From Saccharum officinarum (taxonomy: Eukaryota > Streptophyta > Magnoliopsida > Poales > Poaceae), in NCBI GenBank assembly GCA_020631735.1, contig CM036160.1:2402407-2466406 (forward strand): a stretch of 64,000 nt of DNA, written 5' to 3'. The position numbers and the translations under genes are program-made. This document shows positions 34,697 to 48,313 of this stretch, piece by piece; positions within the stretch are counted from its first letter, which is position 1; every line of letters starts with the position of its first letter. Below the pieces are notes generated by a model, which did no database searches, was not told the DNA's origin, and saw only the letters and a program-made list of their open reading frames with translations.

Positions 34697-34714
34697 ACGA
34701 ATGACGTCATTCGT
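34697..34714. other. 18-bp perfect palindrome with TGACGTCA core
   Basis: ACGAATGACGTCATTCGT is identical to its complement and lies exactly at the junction between Hsp70 copy B and the LINE-like insertion. TGACGTCA is a classical bZIP binding core. Function is unknown and it may only be a junction artefact. Confidence 0.6.
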
Positions 34715-34715
34715 G

Positions 34716-35891
34716 GTCACCATTGCGCCGCGATAAGATGGGCGCGGGGTGACAGCACCCCTCATTTCCCGGTGAGTCCAGACCCACTGACAGACCACAG
34801 CTTCTGGGCTTCAACCCCAATGAGCCCTCCTCTCAGGTACGACGACCCGATGTCCTTATAGGCCTCCCTCCTCATGGATCCAGCGGTTGGTCCTCGCTAC
34901 TCCCCCGACTCCGGCGGCGACAATCCCATCTCCCCTAGGCCAGGTATCCAGCCTCAGACTCAGGGGAAGGGATCGACCAAAACTTTGGAGGTGGCCTATA
35001 TGGAGCATGCTCCTGGCCCCAGGCCAGCTTTGAAGATCTGCGGCTGGGGCAGGACCTCTATGAGGAGGGAAGCGCTCAACTGGATGGTGGACTGCCTGCT
35101 GATGATGATGACCAGCAACAAGCTGATGGACAGACTGCTGTTGAGTTTTGCAGCAGATTGTTCAAGGAGCTCCTGGCACCCTTGCTGCCGACACCAGAAT
35201 CTCCTCCACCCCGAGCAACCCCCCCCACACACGCAAGCCGAGGAAGAGGAAGACATTGCGAGCGACGTGCTCGAGCTTGCGCCTAGCTGCCAAACCATCT
35301 GCGGTGCCGGTGGCTGAGCGCGCACAGCGCAAGCTGATGCACGAATTAGAGTTTATCAATCCACAACAATCGGCGCCAGATGCACCAAATACATTGACTT
35401 GTATGGTGCTGATCTCCCAGAACAGGCCATCAAGGCAATCAGGGCAGCAACACGCCTGGACAACAAGGAGCTAGCGAAGGCCTTAGCGGCGATGGTTGAC
35501 GAATCAGATGCAGCGGAGATGGAGGCCTAGTGAGCTTTTACAGCCAGAAAGTTGTAGCGTCAGTTTGATCAATGTTGCCTAGCTCGGTGCCAACGTCAGA
35601 AGGACTTAATAATGTGGAAAGAAGAGAACAAAATTTCAGTGACAGTTCTGCATACCTACTTGCAGATGGATCGAGGGGTGAGAATCTGATTGCCTAGGAT
35701 CAAGATCTGAAGAAGTGCAGCTGGTCCTTAGCAGGGGGGCAGCTCTAGAGCTCCCAATGGTCACCCAAACCGGTAGCGAGTAATCAGTTCCTTAAATTCT
35801 AAAACCTCGCCTCTCGCACGTGTAATCAAATGGTGTATGCTACCTCTTATTATCAATCAAGCCGGGTAACCGGATCTTTCAAAAAAAAAAA
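34716..35891 (+). mobile_element. LINE-like insertion with poly(A) tail
   Basis: The segment ends in an 11-A run at 35881-35891. Its coding remains run in two frames: TRKPRKRKTLRATCSSLRLA then KPSAVPVAERAQRKLM, followed after a frame change by YIDLYGADLPEQAIKAIRAA, ending at a TAG at 35528-35530. The RLAAKP...AERAQ pattern recalls the C-terminus of ORF1-like proteins annotated in grass LINEs. No reverse transcriptase is present. No target duplication was recognised, so the class is tentative. Confidence 0.55.
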
Positions 35892-36049
35892 GGCCATGTG
35901 ATGCGTATGCGTTGCTAGGGAGCTGAAGAGATGGCAGCCGCCGAAGGTAGATTGAACGGTTGCCAAATAGGAAATGACGTGGCAGCACGAGAGTTGAGCT
36001 TTAGAAGAATTTATTGCTTAGTGGGTATGAACTATATTAGATTAGATTA

Positions 36050-36130
36050 GATATGTGTCCGCAGTTTTTACTCTGTAATTAATTTGTTTTAATTAAAGAG
36101 AGCACGTGACATCGAATTCGATCCATACTA
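36050..36130 (-). promoter_or_regulatory. Remnant of Hsp70 copy B upstream region, proximal piece
   Basis: TCCGCAGTTTTTACT, AATTTGTTTTAATTAAAGAG and CGATCCATA match the copy A upstream region in order. The match stops at about 36126, where inserted DNA begins, and resumes at 37700. Confidence 0.55.
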
Positions 36131-36157
36131 AGGTTTTTTACTAATAATGCTCCCTAA

Positions 36158-36432
36158 GAGCATATCCAAGAGATTAACCAAATCGTTTTCTAAAAGTAAA
36201 TTTGGCTATTATGAAAAGAAAAACGTCTCCAATAAACTCTGTAAATGACTCTCCAAATTCAGTAGCTCTCCATCACATCTTATTTGCTCTCTACTTTTGG
36301 ATAGTCTCCTCTCACCATCTTGCCTCTTAGTTCTGTTGGAGTACTTTGGTACTTTTTTGTCAAATCTATTTCAGAGAGTAGCTAAATCATCAAATTTGGC
36401 TAGTCTTTTTGGCTAATCTCTTGGAGATGCTC
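36158..36432. mobile_element. Tourist-type MITE (PIF/Harbinger)
   Basis: The 275-bp element has terminal repeats GAGCATATCCAAGAGATTA and GAGCATCTCCAAGAGATTA (read inward), flanked by TAA on both sides (36155-36157 and 36433-36435). It lies inside the split promoter of Hsp70 copy B. Confidence 0.88.
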
Positions 36433-36436
36433 TAAG

Positions 36437-37690
36437 GGCGTCCGTCCGTCCGTCCGAACGGACCCCGCCTGTGCTGCACGCCACCGTGTCCACAGACCGA
36501 CTCGTCATTGTGGTTGTGCGTAGTGCGGCCGAAGGCAAGGAGGACGTCGTGGTGGCGTGGGCTCAGACGACAGCTCCAGCGCGGCATAGAACGGGGCGCT
36601 TGCTGGGCTGCATCCACGAGATGGCTCGGCATCGTGGTTGTGGTCGTCGGGCACTTCCGAGGTGCAGCGCGGACTCCACTCTGAGTCGGGGACGCTGTGG
36701 CTCCTTCTGGCGTGCAGTGTCTTCGATGCCATGGCTTGGGGTGATGGTCCGCTGGTCCGCGCCGCCCACCCGTGCTGCGCACCGTGATCCCCACCCATGC
36801 CGCCCCGCTTGCGCCGCTAACCTGCGTCACTTGGCATGCGTTCTGCACGCGCCGCATCCCCTATCCGCGTGGATTCACCACCTCCACTGCGTCTCCATCC
36901 GCCTATCGAAGCTACTATCGAGGTTCGTGCCGCCAATGGGCTCTGCAGAGGCGACCTTCGCGCCACTCTGTGGCATCGAGCTCTGCGACGGCGGCGACCT
37001 CCGTATGTTTTATGCGTTTCAAATGTATGTTGCATCTAGATATTGCGCAAAAGTAGATCTGGTGTTGCATATGTTGAAATGGATATACATGTATGTTACA
37101 TGCATATGTTTCAAATGTTTCGGCTGTTTCAGACAAACGTTGTAATGTGTTTTATCTGGATATTGTAAAAGTAGATCTGGTGTGCATATGTTGCAATGGC
37201 TATACATGTATATTGTAAATGTATGTTTCAAATGTTTCAGCTATTTCAGACGTATGTTGCAAGTGTTTTATCTGGACGTTGCATATGTTGAAGTGGCTAT
37301 ACACATATGTTGCAATCATATGTTCCAAGTGTTTCAACTATTTTCTGACGTATGTTACAGTAAATGCTTCATGTTGCAAGTGTTATCATTAGCAGGCACG
37401 GGAAGTGAGCTAAGACGGAGGTCGTCCTCGTATGCGCGTGGGAAGCGAAGTGTGAGCAGTCCCTATGAGCATGCGCAGCAGCATGCATAGTAGCAGCAGG
37501 CGGCCTCCGCACGCAGGTGTAGCAGCATGCGAAGCAAGAAGCAGGCGGCATGTGTATGCAGCATGCGAAGCAAGTAGCAGGCGGCAGGCATATGCTTAGC
37601 ATGCAGCATGCGCGCAGCATGTGAAGGCGCACAGCAGCAGGTGGGTAGGCGCGGGCGTCTGGACGGGGCTAGTGACTGAACATCTGGACG
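36437..37690. mobile_element. Unclassified insertion with tandem repeats
   Basis: It is bounded by GGCGTCCGTCCGTCCGTCCG on the left and GGGCGTCTGGACG...ATCTGGACGC on the right, suggesting GC-rich inverted ends. The interior has about three copies of a roughly 120-base unit at 37010-37380 (TATGTTGCA, TTTTATCTGGA, TTGCATATGTTG, ATGTTTCAAATGTTTC). It also has several copies of AGCATGCGAAGCAAG..GCAGGCGGCA at 37480-37630. Overlapping GC-rich frames on both strands give no domain. Confidence 0.55.
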
Positions 37691-37699
37691 CTTTTTTTT

Positions 37700-37860
37700 T
37701 AAGATTATGCTACGGTTGGGTTGATCCGACTTGATCTTCTGGACTTTTTATAACTCGCTTCGCTGAAAAGTCATGGCTGAAAGTACTGTTTGTTGATTTG
37801 TTGTGAGAGAAAAACCTTAAGACAAGCGATCAGAGCCTTAATCTGTAGCTGAGATGCATG
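37700..37860 (-). promoter_or_regulatory. Remnant of Hsp70 copy B upstream region, distal piece
   Basis: TTATGCTACGGTTGGGTTGA, CGACTTGATCTTCTGGAC and TTAATCTGTAGCTGAGATGC match the upstream regions of copies A and C. Between them, 37749-37830 is an inserted MITE-like piece (GGCTGAAAGTACTGTTTGTT...TTGTGAGAGAAAA) absent from the other two copies. Confidence 0.6.
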
Positions 37861-38036
37861 CATATGTATCCACGCCGGCCATAATACACTTTTATAATAA
37901 ACTTATTTGAAGAGGCAAATATTAATATTATTTTTATATAATTAGTTAAATTTAGAAAATGGTTTACCCATGCACGGCTAGGTACAGGATGGAGATGGAC
38001 AGATGGTGCCACTGCTGCGTCGTCTCGTCTGGGAAA

Positions 38037-38655
38037 GGAAAAAATCTACTTTTCCTTCCTCAACTTTTACGAAAGTCCGTTTTTTTCCTCCCTGAACTCT
38101 AAAACCAGGCAAACTACCTTCCTCAACTTTTGAAATCATGCGTTTTACCTCTCTGGCCCGGTTATAAGCGGTTTTGAAGGTGGTTTTGTCTTTTTTTTTA
38201 TTTATTTCGGCTGAATCTTTGAAAATTATAGTAAATCATAGAAAAATTATAAAATAGAAATTTTAATTTTGTTAGACTCCACATAAGTAGATCTACAGAG
38301 TGAACATATAATATGATATGCTTTAGTACAAAGTTATTGCTGTAAATTTTGATCTATTCTTTTCTGTAATTAATTAGAATAATTCATAACTGTAGTTTCT
38401 ATGGTCCAATTATGGTGAAATTTTTATGGCAATCTAATTATTGTATGCTTGAAATGTAGTAAAAATTTTATACTCATTGGATCATGTATAACTTAGTTAT
38501 AGATTTATTTAGGGTTTATGCTTGTTAAATCTAAAGTTGAGAGAGGTAAAATGCACGGTTTCAAAAGTTGAGGGAGGTGGTTTGCTTGGTTTTGAAGTTC
38601 AGAGAGGAAAAACGGACTTTCGTAAAAGTTAAAGGACGGAAAAGTGGACTTTTCC
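38037..38655. mobile_element. Non-autonomous MULE with long terminal repeats
   Basis: The 619-bp element has inverted repeats of about 115 bp, starting GGAAAAAATCTACTTTTCC on the left and GGAAAAGTCCACTTTTCC on the right. Both arms contain AACTTTTACGAAAGTCCG. It is flanked by a perfect 9-bp duplication, TCTGGGAAA (38028-38036 and 38656-38664), the hallmark of Mutator-like elements. Confidence 0.92.
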
Positions 38656-38867
38656 TCTGGGAAATGCACGCATGGGATTGAGGCCACCTCAGCCTGCTGC
38701 AGCCTTGGCCTTCAACCTTCGTCATGCACCGGGCCGGTGTATAGAAGCGCTTCGCCTGAGGTGTATCGCGGGGCCAAAATGTACGTGGGCCGTTGGGTCG
38801 AGCCTCAGGCGGCGGGCTCAGTCGAATGATTTCATGTCTAGCCCAATGGTTGGGTCGGATGATAAGG

Positions 38868-39083
38868 GTTTGTTTAGTTCCAAAATATTTTACGAAAAAA
38901 TAGTAGATTCTCCGTCACATCGAATCTTTGAACACATGTATGGAGCATTAAATATAGATAAAAAAAATAAAACTAATTAAATCTTTTAAGCCTAATTAGG
39001 TCATGATTGTACACTAATTACTAAATAACAACGAAAAATGTTATAGTAGCATTTCGTAAAATATTTTAGGAACTAAACAGGCC
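38868..39083. mobile_element. hAT-type MITE, second copy
   Basis: Ends GGGTTTGTTTAGTTCCAAAA and GGGCCTGTTTAGTTCCTAAA (read inward) surround the blocks CACATCGAATCTTT, TATGGAGCATTAAATAT and CTTTTAAGCCTAATTA. It has an internal deletion relative to the copy at 28983. Confidence 0.85.
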
Positions 39084-39940
39084 CTAGGTCTAGAGAAGAG
39101 AAGATGCTATGGGCCGGCCGTGCATGAGTACTATTACTAGTACCGCTGGAATCACTCGGTCCGACTGATCCGACCCGTGTTACATGTAGCTAGGTTGGAG
39201 TGAAGTCAACCAGTAGTGCTTTTGTACCTATATCATCAACTTTCTTGACCAATGGGTCAATATAATCAACCTGCAAACGATCACAATCTTTATCCGTTGA
39301 CAAAATACTCAAAACACAAAAATAATGTGTGTAAGAGGTACATCATTATTGTTGTCGCTGATCAGATCGATGGTCGATCGAAAGTGCAGTAACAAATCTT
39401 TTTGCCGGCGAAAATCAGTATTTGATAATGCATATGGTCCATGCATGGGTCACAAATTGGCAGGAACCTGAATCTCTAGTAATACCGTTCAGTTTTTTTT
39501 TTCTTCCGAGCACTTCAGACTAGCGACGGTACCGTAGTGGCACGGTGTTCAGACATATGTTGATCATGAGCCGGCGTCATTCCAGTGCAGCTGCAGCCAG
39601 TAACTTCTGATCATGAGGTTCATGATGCTCAACGCCGCCGATGTCGTGTGTGTGCTTTCGTGGCACGCCGGCAGTGCCGCCGTAGTACTCATCCACGGCC
39701 GCAGCATGTATCTCCTCCGGCTACGGCAGCGAACAGCTCCTCCTATGCTCTTCTTCTTTTATTCTGGAACTGCCTGCGTGGTGGATTTTTCAAGGTCGTC
39801 CATGGTCACCAAATCCAGAAGCAAGAAATTGGCAATCGATCCCTGACGCTGATCCTGAAAATTCTATCGTCTGTGCTTTGACATGAGCCCATCTTCCTGT
39901 GCTGCACCTGCACAGAACCAGCCAGATGGGCAGACTAAGC
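39084..39940. other. 3' flank of the demethylase-like gene, no gene
   Basis: Open frames at 39585-39881 overlap in two frames and have no domain. No polyadenylation or FYR-domain exon of the demethylase was recognised here. Confidence 0.4.
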
Positions 39941-42652
<2,712 letters not shown>

Positions 42653-43773
42653 CTACCCACGAAAAACGAAGGAAAGTAGATAGGTTAGATGCATATAATA
42701 ATCACACAAATATCTGTATCAACTGATTCAAATTATAGCATTTACAAACACGCAAATTGTTTCATCCCTTAATTAAGGTCACATTATTATCTGATCTGCC
42801 TGAAAGTCCTCCCATCCTAATCTCACCCCCCTAAAGAAGAACCTACATCAAACTGTACATCCCCATTGGCAAATCAACATGTGATGATCGCTATGGATCG
42901 ACGCAATCACCTACAGCACCCAAACGATTTGTTTTTCCGCATGAATGCATGCATGAGCACGACAACAAACAACACATGCAGCATCAAAATTTGTATCTCC
43001 TCAATGCAACCACCCAGCACGCATAATAATAAATATACTACTCCGATCCTCTAATAATATAACCACACGAAAAATTGCATCCTGATTGATAGATACACGT
43101 GCGGTTGCTCATGAGGCAATATAACGAACACTTCTTGAGCATATATAAACAAGGAAGGAAACGAAGCCAGAATTAATGCATGGATACAAACAATGGCAGA
43201 TGGATCTACGTGCAAATCTGGCGGGCGACTGACCCGTATCTGCGAGGCCGCGGCCATGGCGCTGGGCTCCGGCGAGGCGACCGCGCAGCCGCCGCCGCCG
43301 CAGGTCATGCGCTTCTTCTTCTCGCCGTGCCGCGTAGGGCCGGCCTCGGCGGATGTGGAAAGCATGGGCAAGATCTGGTGACGAAAAACAAGACCTTGTG
43401 CTTGGTATCACGAGAGGGATCGGATCGGAGGTAATAACGACGATGCACATCAACTGCATGCACTCGGCCGGTGCGGTGTTCGACTTGGACCGACTCGGTC
43501 TAGGAAGCCGTGCGGAAGGCGGTGCCGTGGTGCCGGCCTTTTGTGTGGGGTTTTTTTTTTTAGCAAAGCAACTGGTGCCTTGTGTGGTGTCACAAATTAA
43601 ACACCAACGCCTTTCAGCCCAGCCCAGCCCATGGAATTAATCCCTTGTATTCTACAGTTAGTGACACCAGCAGGCCGGCTTCGTTTTGTGACACCAACAA
43701 CCCGAGTCCAAGGCCCGTTATATTATATTATTTGTGTTTGTTTAGATCAATCATGTGTTGCTTTCTTGCTAAG

Positions 43774-43986
43774 GGTCCATTTGGTAAGGCTCAGGCTCTA
43801 GCTCCGGTAACAGCTTCCCTAGAAGAGCTCTATAAAACACTTTAGAAGAATGAGCCGTTTTCTAAGGAGTCAGAGCTGTTTTTTTTTACCAAGAGCCGGA
43901 GTCACAAAAAAGTGGGCAATATGAGTCTCAAGTGCTCTGGCTCCTTCGAAGGAGCACTTGAGGAGTAGTCCTGCCAAATAGGTCCT
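43774..43986. mobile_element. hAT-like MITE
   Basis: Left end AGGGTCCATTTGGTAAGGCT and right end, read inward, AGGACCTATTTGGCAGGACT form an imperfect inverted repeat. Inner arms with GGAGTCAGAGCTG-type words also pair. No clear target duplication was found. Confidence 0.6.
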
Positions 43987-43989
43987 AAA

Positions 43990-46050
43990 TATTAATCCAT
44001 TGTTGGATAGCAAATTGAAATCCTATAATTTAGCCTACATTTTCATTCTCCTCACTAGACATCTCAGCTTCTACGAAGTGACCGCAAAGGCAGATGGACC
44101 CGTCGGCCGATCCCTATCGCACTAAGAAGATCGTCATCGTCTTTAGCCTCCAACTAGTAATTGTGTATCACAGGTCGTAAAATCAAAGGGTAGCGCACAT
44201 TTCTAGTGAATATGAGGAGGTTTTTTGCTTGTGCACAGTGCGATAAGGTTGATTGCAAGTAGCGGATCACAATTAAGCATCTATGGGTTGAGGATCTATT
44301 AGAATCTGCCAATCAGGGCTCCTGCTTGCCCTACTTATGTAGTCTAGGGTAGGGTTACATATAGAGTCCTGGTCGATTTATAGGTAAGTTTTCTAATCAG
44401 TTACACAAGAAAATTTAGTAAGATCTTTACAGATAGAGTTGGTTTCAATTTATATCTTGTGATGCCTTCTTTATAGAGTAGATGAGGTACCTGTCCGATT
44501 AGGCCTCCCAAGCAGTCAGATTGGGCCACCTTTTCCTGATTAATGATTTCCTTTGAGGTGAGGATACCAAGGGCCCATGTAGTTATAATAGCCCATAAGC
44601 TTTCGTGCAATTCGGAGAATCGGACGGAGATCTAGTCATAGTTGAAGTACAAATGCAAGTTATTTCTATGTCTAAGTGCACCGAGTGTCCCGGATGCTTC
44701 ATGTCATCAAGTCCGAATGATTTTTCTATAGTCGTAGTTCATCGAGTTCACATGAGCGAACTTGATGGGTCTACCCCTCGTGCCTTTGAGCGTCTGACAA
44801 AAAGGGTCAGAGGTTTAACTGTAGTATTCTTTTAGTCTTATGATCCCATCGGGTGATTCAAAAGTCAAAAGTTGACCTTCATGAAGTACACCTAGAGGTC
44901 TTCTGATACAACTCGACAGCTAACCTTGGGTGGGTTTTCTAAGAGGTCTTTGTCTTATGTTGAGTCAGTAATCAGCAGTTGGCCCTCAATAGATCTACCG
45001 AATGGTCATTGTTGCTAGATTAGATCGACCGAGTAGGGATATTGTGAGATGACGTGAGGATAGTGGGTCGCATCATCATGGGAGATCAAGAGGTTCCATA
45101 GGGACGCTAGGTTGCATCGTAGGATATCAAGAAATGTTGTGAGGACGACTAAGCACCCCATGGTGGAACGATACATGACTCCAGCCACCAGCGCTAGCAC
45201 CATAGTTGTCGTACACTCACTGCTTGAACACTTGTGGTTCACGCGGCACCACCAAAGATGTCAGAGGTGAACCTTGGCATCCACGACCTGCGCAAACACC
45301 TTCATTGTGATGGGAGCCACCTTATAATGACAGGTGGAGACGTCTGTGAGCAGAGGGTCCATGAAGGTGAACCCCACCCCCTAGGGCTTGTTGACAAGTT
45401 CAGCATAGATATTTGTTAGGGGGCGAGGACACATGGTCTATGAACTCAACACTAGAGGACCACACTATGGGCTCTATGGACACATAGACCATTGCTGCTC
45501 CAGGGACTCGTCCAGCACATCGCCGCACAATAGCTTCAGTGGATGCCGATCAAGCAAGCCGAAGCTCGGTGCGACCGTGACGTTGCTTCTGCACAAGACA
45601 TTCCCCACTAGCGCTGCTCCTAGCAACTGCGGCTGTCGTTGCCTCGACGGTCTAGGCGATACCATTGGAGGCAGTTTGACAAGCAGGCGCCGCCCAGAGC
45701 TAGTAGTGACAACGAAGTCATGTCCTCGCCGGACTCCACCTCTTGCCCTCATCCTAAAGAATGACTCAGTACCAATGACAAGTCACCGAGCTACCACAAC
45801 CACTATAGGATTAGGGGCACTAGACCTAGGGTTGTAGGCATCAAATCTACCCATGGAGGGCATGGGTCTGACTCATCGTTGGCAATCCCGATCGCCGGCG
45901 CATCCCGTAGAAGCATAGCAAAGTTTTGGAGAAGATGAGAGGGAGGAGTGGAGGGAGGAGGCTATGGCTATGGCTAGCCAACTTATTGAGCATTACTGTG
46001 GGCTACCACCATTGCTCGCCAGCAAGCAGCAATAGCGATGATGGCCGGAG
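43990..46050. other. Intergenic DNA, no gene recognised
   Basis: Composition is mixed. Frames such as 45433-45837 have no domain and are overlapped on the other strand. The sequence may be old retrotransposon DNA, but I find no RT, integrase or gag motif. Confidence 0.4.
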
Positions 46051-46055
46051 AGGGT

Positions 46056-46478
46056 TGTAACAGCCCCAGGGACCAAGTGGGCCCAATTCACGGAAGGGCC
46101 GATGTTGTAGCCTGGGCAGTGGGCTGGGCTATAGCTGGGGCACTGTACATCCGAACTCTGGGGGTACTGTAGCAGCGAGGTACTGTTATTCATGTACTGC
46201 ATCATCGAGATGGGTTAGGCTAGCTTTGCGTTACTGTAGCTCGGGTACTGTTCGCGCAAGTTACAAAATCACCGCGAAACACTATGTGCCCGGTGTTTAG
46301 TACCATGTGAAAACTGAGAGAGAGACCAGCTTAAATACCAGGGCTAGGGACGCGTAGTAAACTTCGGTTAACCGTTTTGAGCGAATCGAGGATGAAAGCT
46401 CAAACGGGTTGCTACGCAGGTGGGATCACTCCTCGGCAGAGTGGGCTTGGGCCGTGTATGCCAGGACTGGATGTTACA
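46056..46478 (+). mobile_element. Solo LTR with 5-bp target duplication
   Basis: The 423-bp unit starts TGTAACAGCCCCAGGGACC and ends GGACTGGATGTTACA. It is flanked by a perfect direct repeat AGGGT (46051-46055 and 46479-46483). TG...CA ends plus a 5-bp duplication identify a solo LTR, probably of Ty3/gypsy type from the TGTAACA/TGTTACA ends. A TTAAATACCAGGGCT stretch near 46332 could be its TATA region. Confidence 0.88.
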
Positions 46479-46822
46479 AGGGTGCCTCAAGGGGAGGCAT
46501 TTTGGCAGTGACTGCGCATCGCCTTGAGTCACCTCATGGAGATGAAACAAATACATCTTTCTGGAGGTATATTTCCTAGCAGGACATGGATATACCTATT
46601 AGCACTATCCAAGGGCCAATCTAGTGAGAAACGACGCTGGGTTAGATGCATTAAACAACGGGTTCAAGCTATTAGAGAACCTTGGGAATATCTAATACTT
46701 AAATAGATAATGTGTGTAGAAATGTCTAGTTGTCAACGGACCTTTCCAAATGTACATAGGGCTAAATCACCTCCTTGTACTTCCGTATAACACTAATGGT
46801 GAAACATCCTAGCACCTTCCCC

Positions 46823-46922
46823 NNNNNNNNNNNNNNNNNNNNNNNNNNNNNNNNNNNNNNNNNNNNNNNNNNNNNNNNNNNNNNNNNNNNNNNNNNNNNN
46901 NNNNNNNNNNNNNNNNNNNNNN
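46823..46922. other. Assembly gap (100 N)
   Basis: A run of 100 N interrupts the gag gene of the gypsy element. The remainder of gag and all of pol are not seen on the other side, so the gap hides or has collapsed sequence of unknown length. Confidence 1.
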
Positions 46923-47705
46923 AGCTCTCGGGGCAGCTGGAGCTCGAGACTGTGAAGCACTCGCCTCAATGGCCCTCTTGCGGCTCTTAGAAGCAGAATA
47001 AAATAGTATTGTGATGTTTTCCTGGGTCAAAGCATCGCGTGTGAAATCATTGAAAGTAGTACATTTGCTAGTGCCGCAATAGTTTCATCAGTTTTGGGCC
47101 AAGGCCCTCTGAAGCTAGCAATCTTTTTTGGATCAGTATCCACGAACTCAGTGGCATACCTTGCCAGGTTGTTGAAGGACTGCAAGTATTCAGTCAGGCT
47201 TTTGTTTCCTTGTGACAGCCTCATAACTCTGTGTGCTTGATTGCCATAAGACCGGGGGAATATAATTCCCGGAATGCCCGCCTTAAACTGATGCCAAGCA
47301 ATCGGGACATGGGCAGGCAGTGTGGAACGATAGTGGCTCCACCAATCCGCTGGACCATGCAACTGGTGAGAAGCATATTCAGTCTTTAACTCATCAGTCA
47401 GGCGAAGGCAGACGAAACTTTTGCTCAATAGTATTTAACCACTCATCAAGCTTGCAGTGGTTCCTTCCGCTTCTTGAAGAGCGGGGCTTAGTATCCAGAA
47501 AGTCCTTGAAATCACTGTATTGATTGGGCTCTGGGCCTGGCGGCCAGGACGAGCTCCCGGTTAGCAGCTGGCGCATAGCACTGCCAACATGCGCTGCCCT
47601 TCGACCACTGTCTGCATCAATTCGGCCGAGTAGGTGGTGGCGGAGGGGGTGGCTGTTCCTCATCCTCATTGCCACGACCCGACGAAGATTGTACGACATC
47701 TGCAA
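46923..47705 (-). pseudogene. Ty3/gypsy gag, frameshifted, cut by gap
   Basis: This is the capsid gene of the large gypsy element. It opens MSYNLRRVVA, continues with EPNQYSDFKDFLDTKP and DEWLNTIEQKFRL, and after a frame change near 47400 gives RLTDELKTEYASHQL. The retrotransposon gag core follows (GPADWWSHYRSTLPAH, LSQGNKSLTEYLQSFNNLAR, YATEFVDTDPKKIASF). Another frame change near 47030 leads to KSRKRAIEASASQSRAP before the gap. The pattern fits chromovirus-type gags of grasses. At least two frame changes make it non-functional as it stands. Confidence 0.85.
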
Positions 47706-48313
47706 AATGCATAGCCAATGAGCACTGATGATGTGGGAAATTTGTAGATGAATTATTGTAAATACGTCAAACTGACTTCATGAAATAGACTCTCATAATA
47801 ATTAAGGCACAATAATTCATCACAACGCACAATCCATTCTAGCGCATCATTTGACGAGGTCATACTTGGTAATCCAACAAGATGCTCTTTGATAAAGATC
47901 ACTCACAAGGCACAACGGTTACCGGACCGTTTACGTTGCTATCTATGTGATTTTTGACCTTTCGCACAGTGCTTGGATTCGATCTCAAGATTTTTAGTTG
48001 ACTGTGAGAGGCTACTTCAAACTGACCACAAAGAGACTTCTCAATGAAGAGTTCCATGGTGGATCATGACTAGCACCTCGATACTGCGCGTGCCAAGCAG
48101 CACAGCCTTATGTCGCGCGCCATAGGAGGCTCGGTTTTCGTCGCGGCACCGAAGGGTGCTAATCGTGACACATCATCGAACGCAACATAATAAGACATCA
48201 TTGTGATCGAAATTAACAGGTTCAAATACTAGACGGTTCAACCTTACAACCCAAAGTCAAGTTATTAAAGGCCTCACTCCTTCACAGGGAGGGCACAAAA
48301 GACGATCCTAACA

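Noticed and set aside
34095..34704. Plus-strand frames across Hsp70 copy B (and likewise copies A and C)
   Set aside because: They are complements of the Hsp70 coding sequence kept open by GC-rich codons.
36471..37145. 224-codon plus-strand frame
   Set aside because: Overlaps several frames on both strands within repeat-rich inserted DNA; no domain, and its end runs through tandem repeats.
43190..43380. First exon of the JmjC gene (minus strand, MAAASQIR)
   Set aside because: GC-rich and in a plausible position, but the sequence resembles no known N-terminus of this family and the open frames overlap on both strands.
44600..45840. Possible genes in the 44-46 kb interval
   Set aside because: No domain, no consistent splice pattern, frames overlap on both strands.
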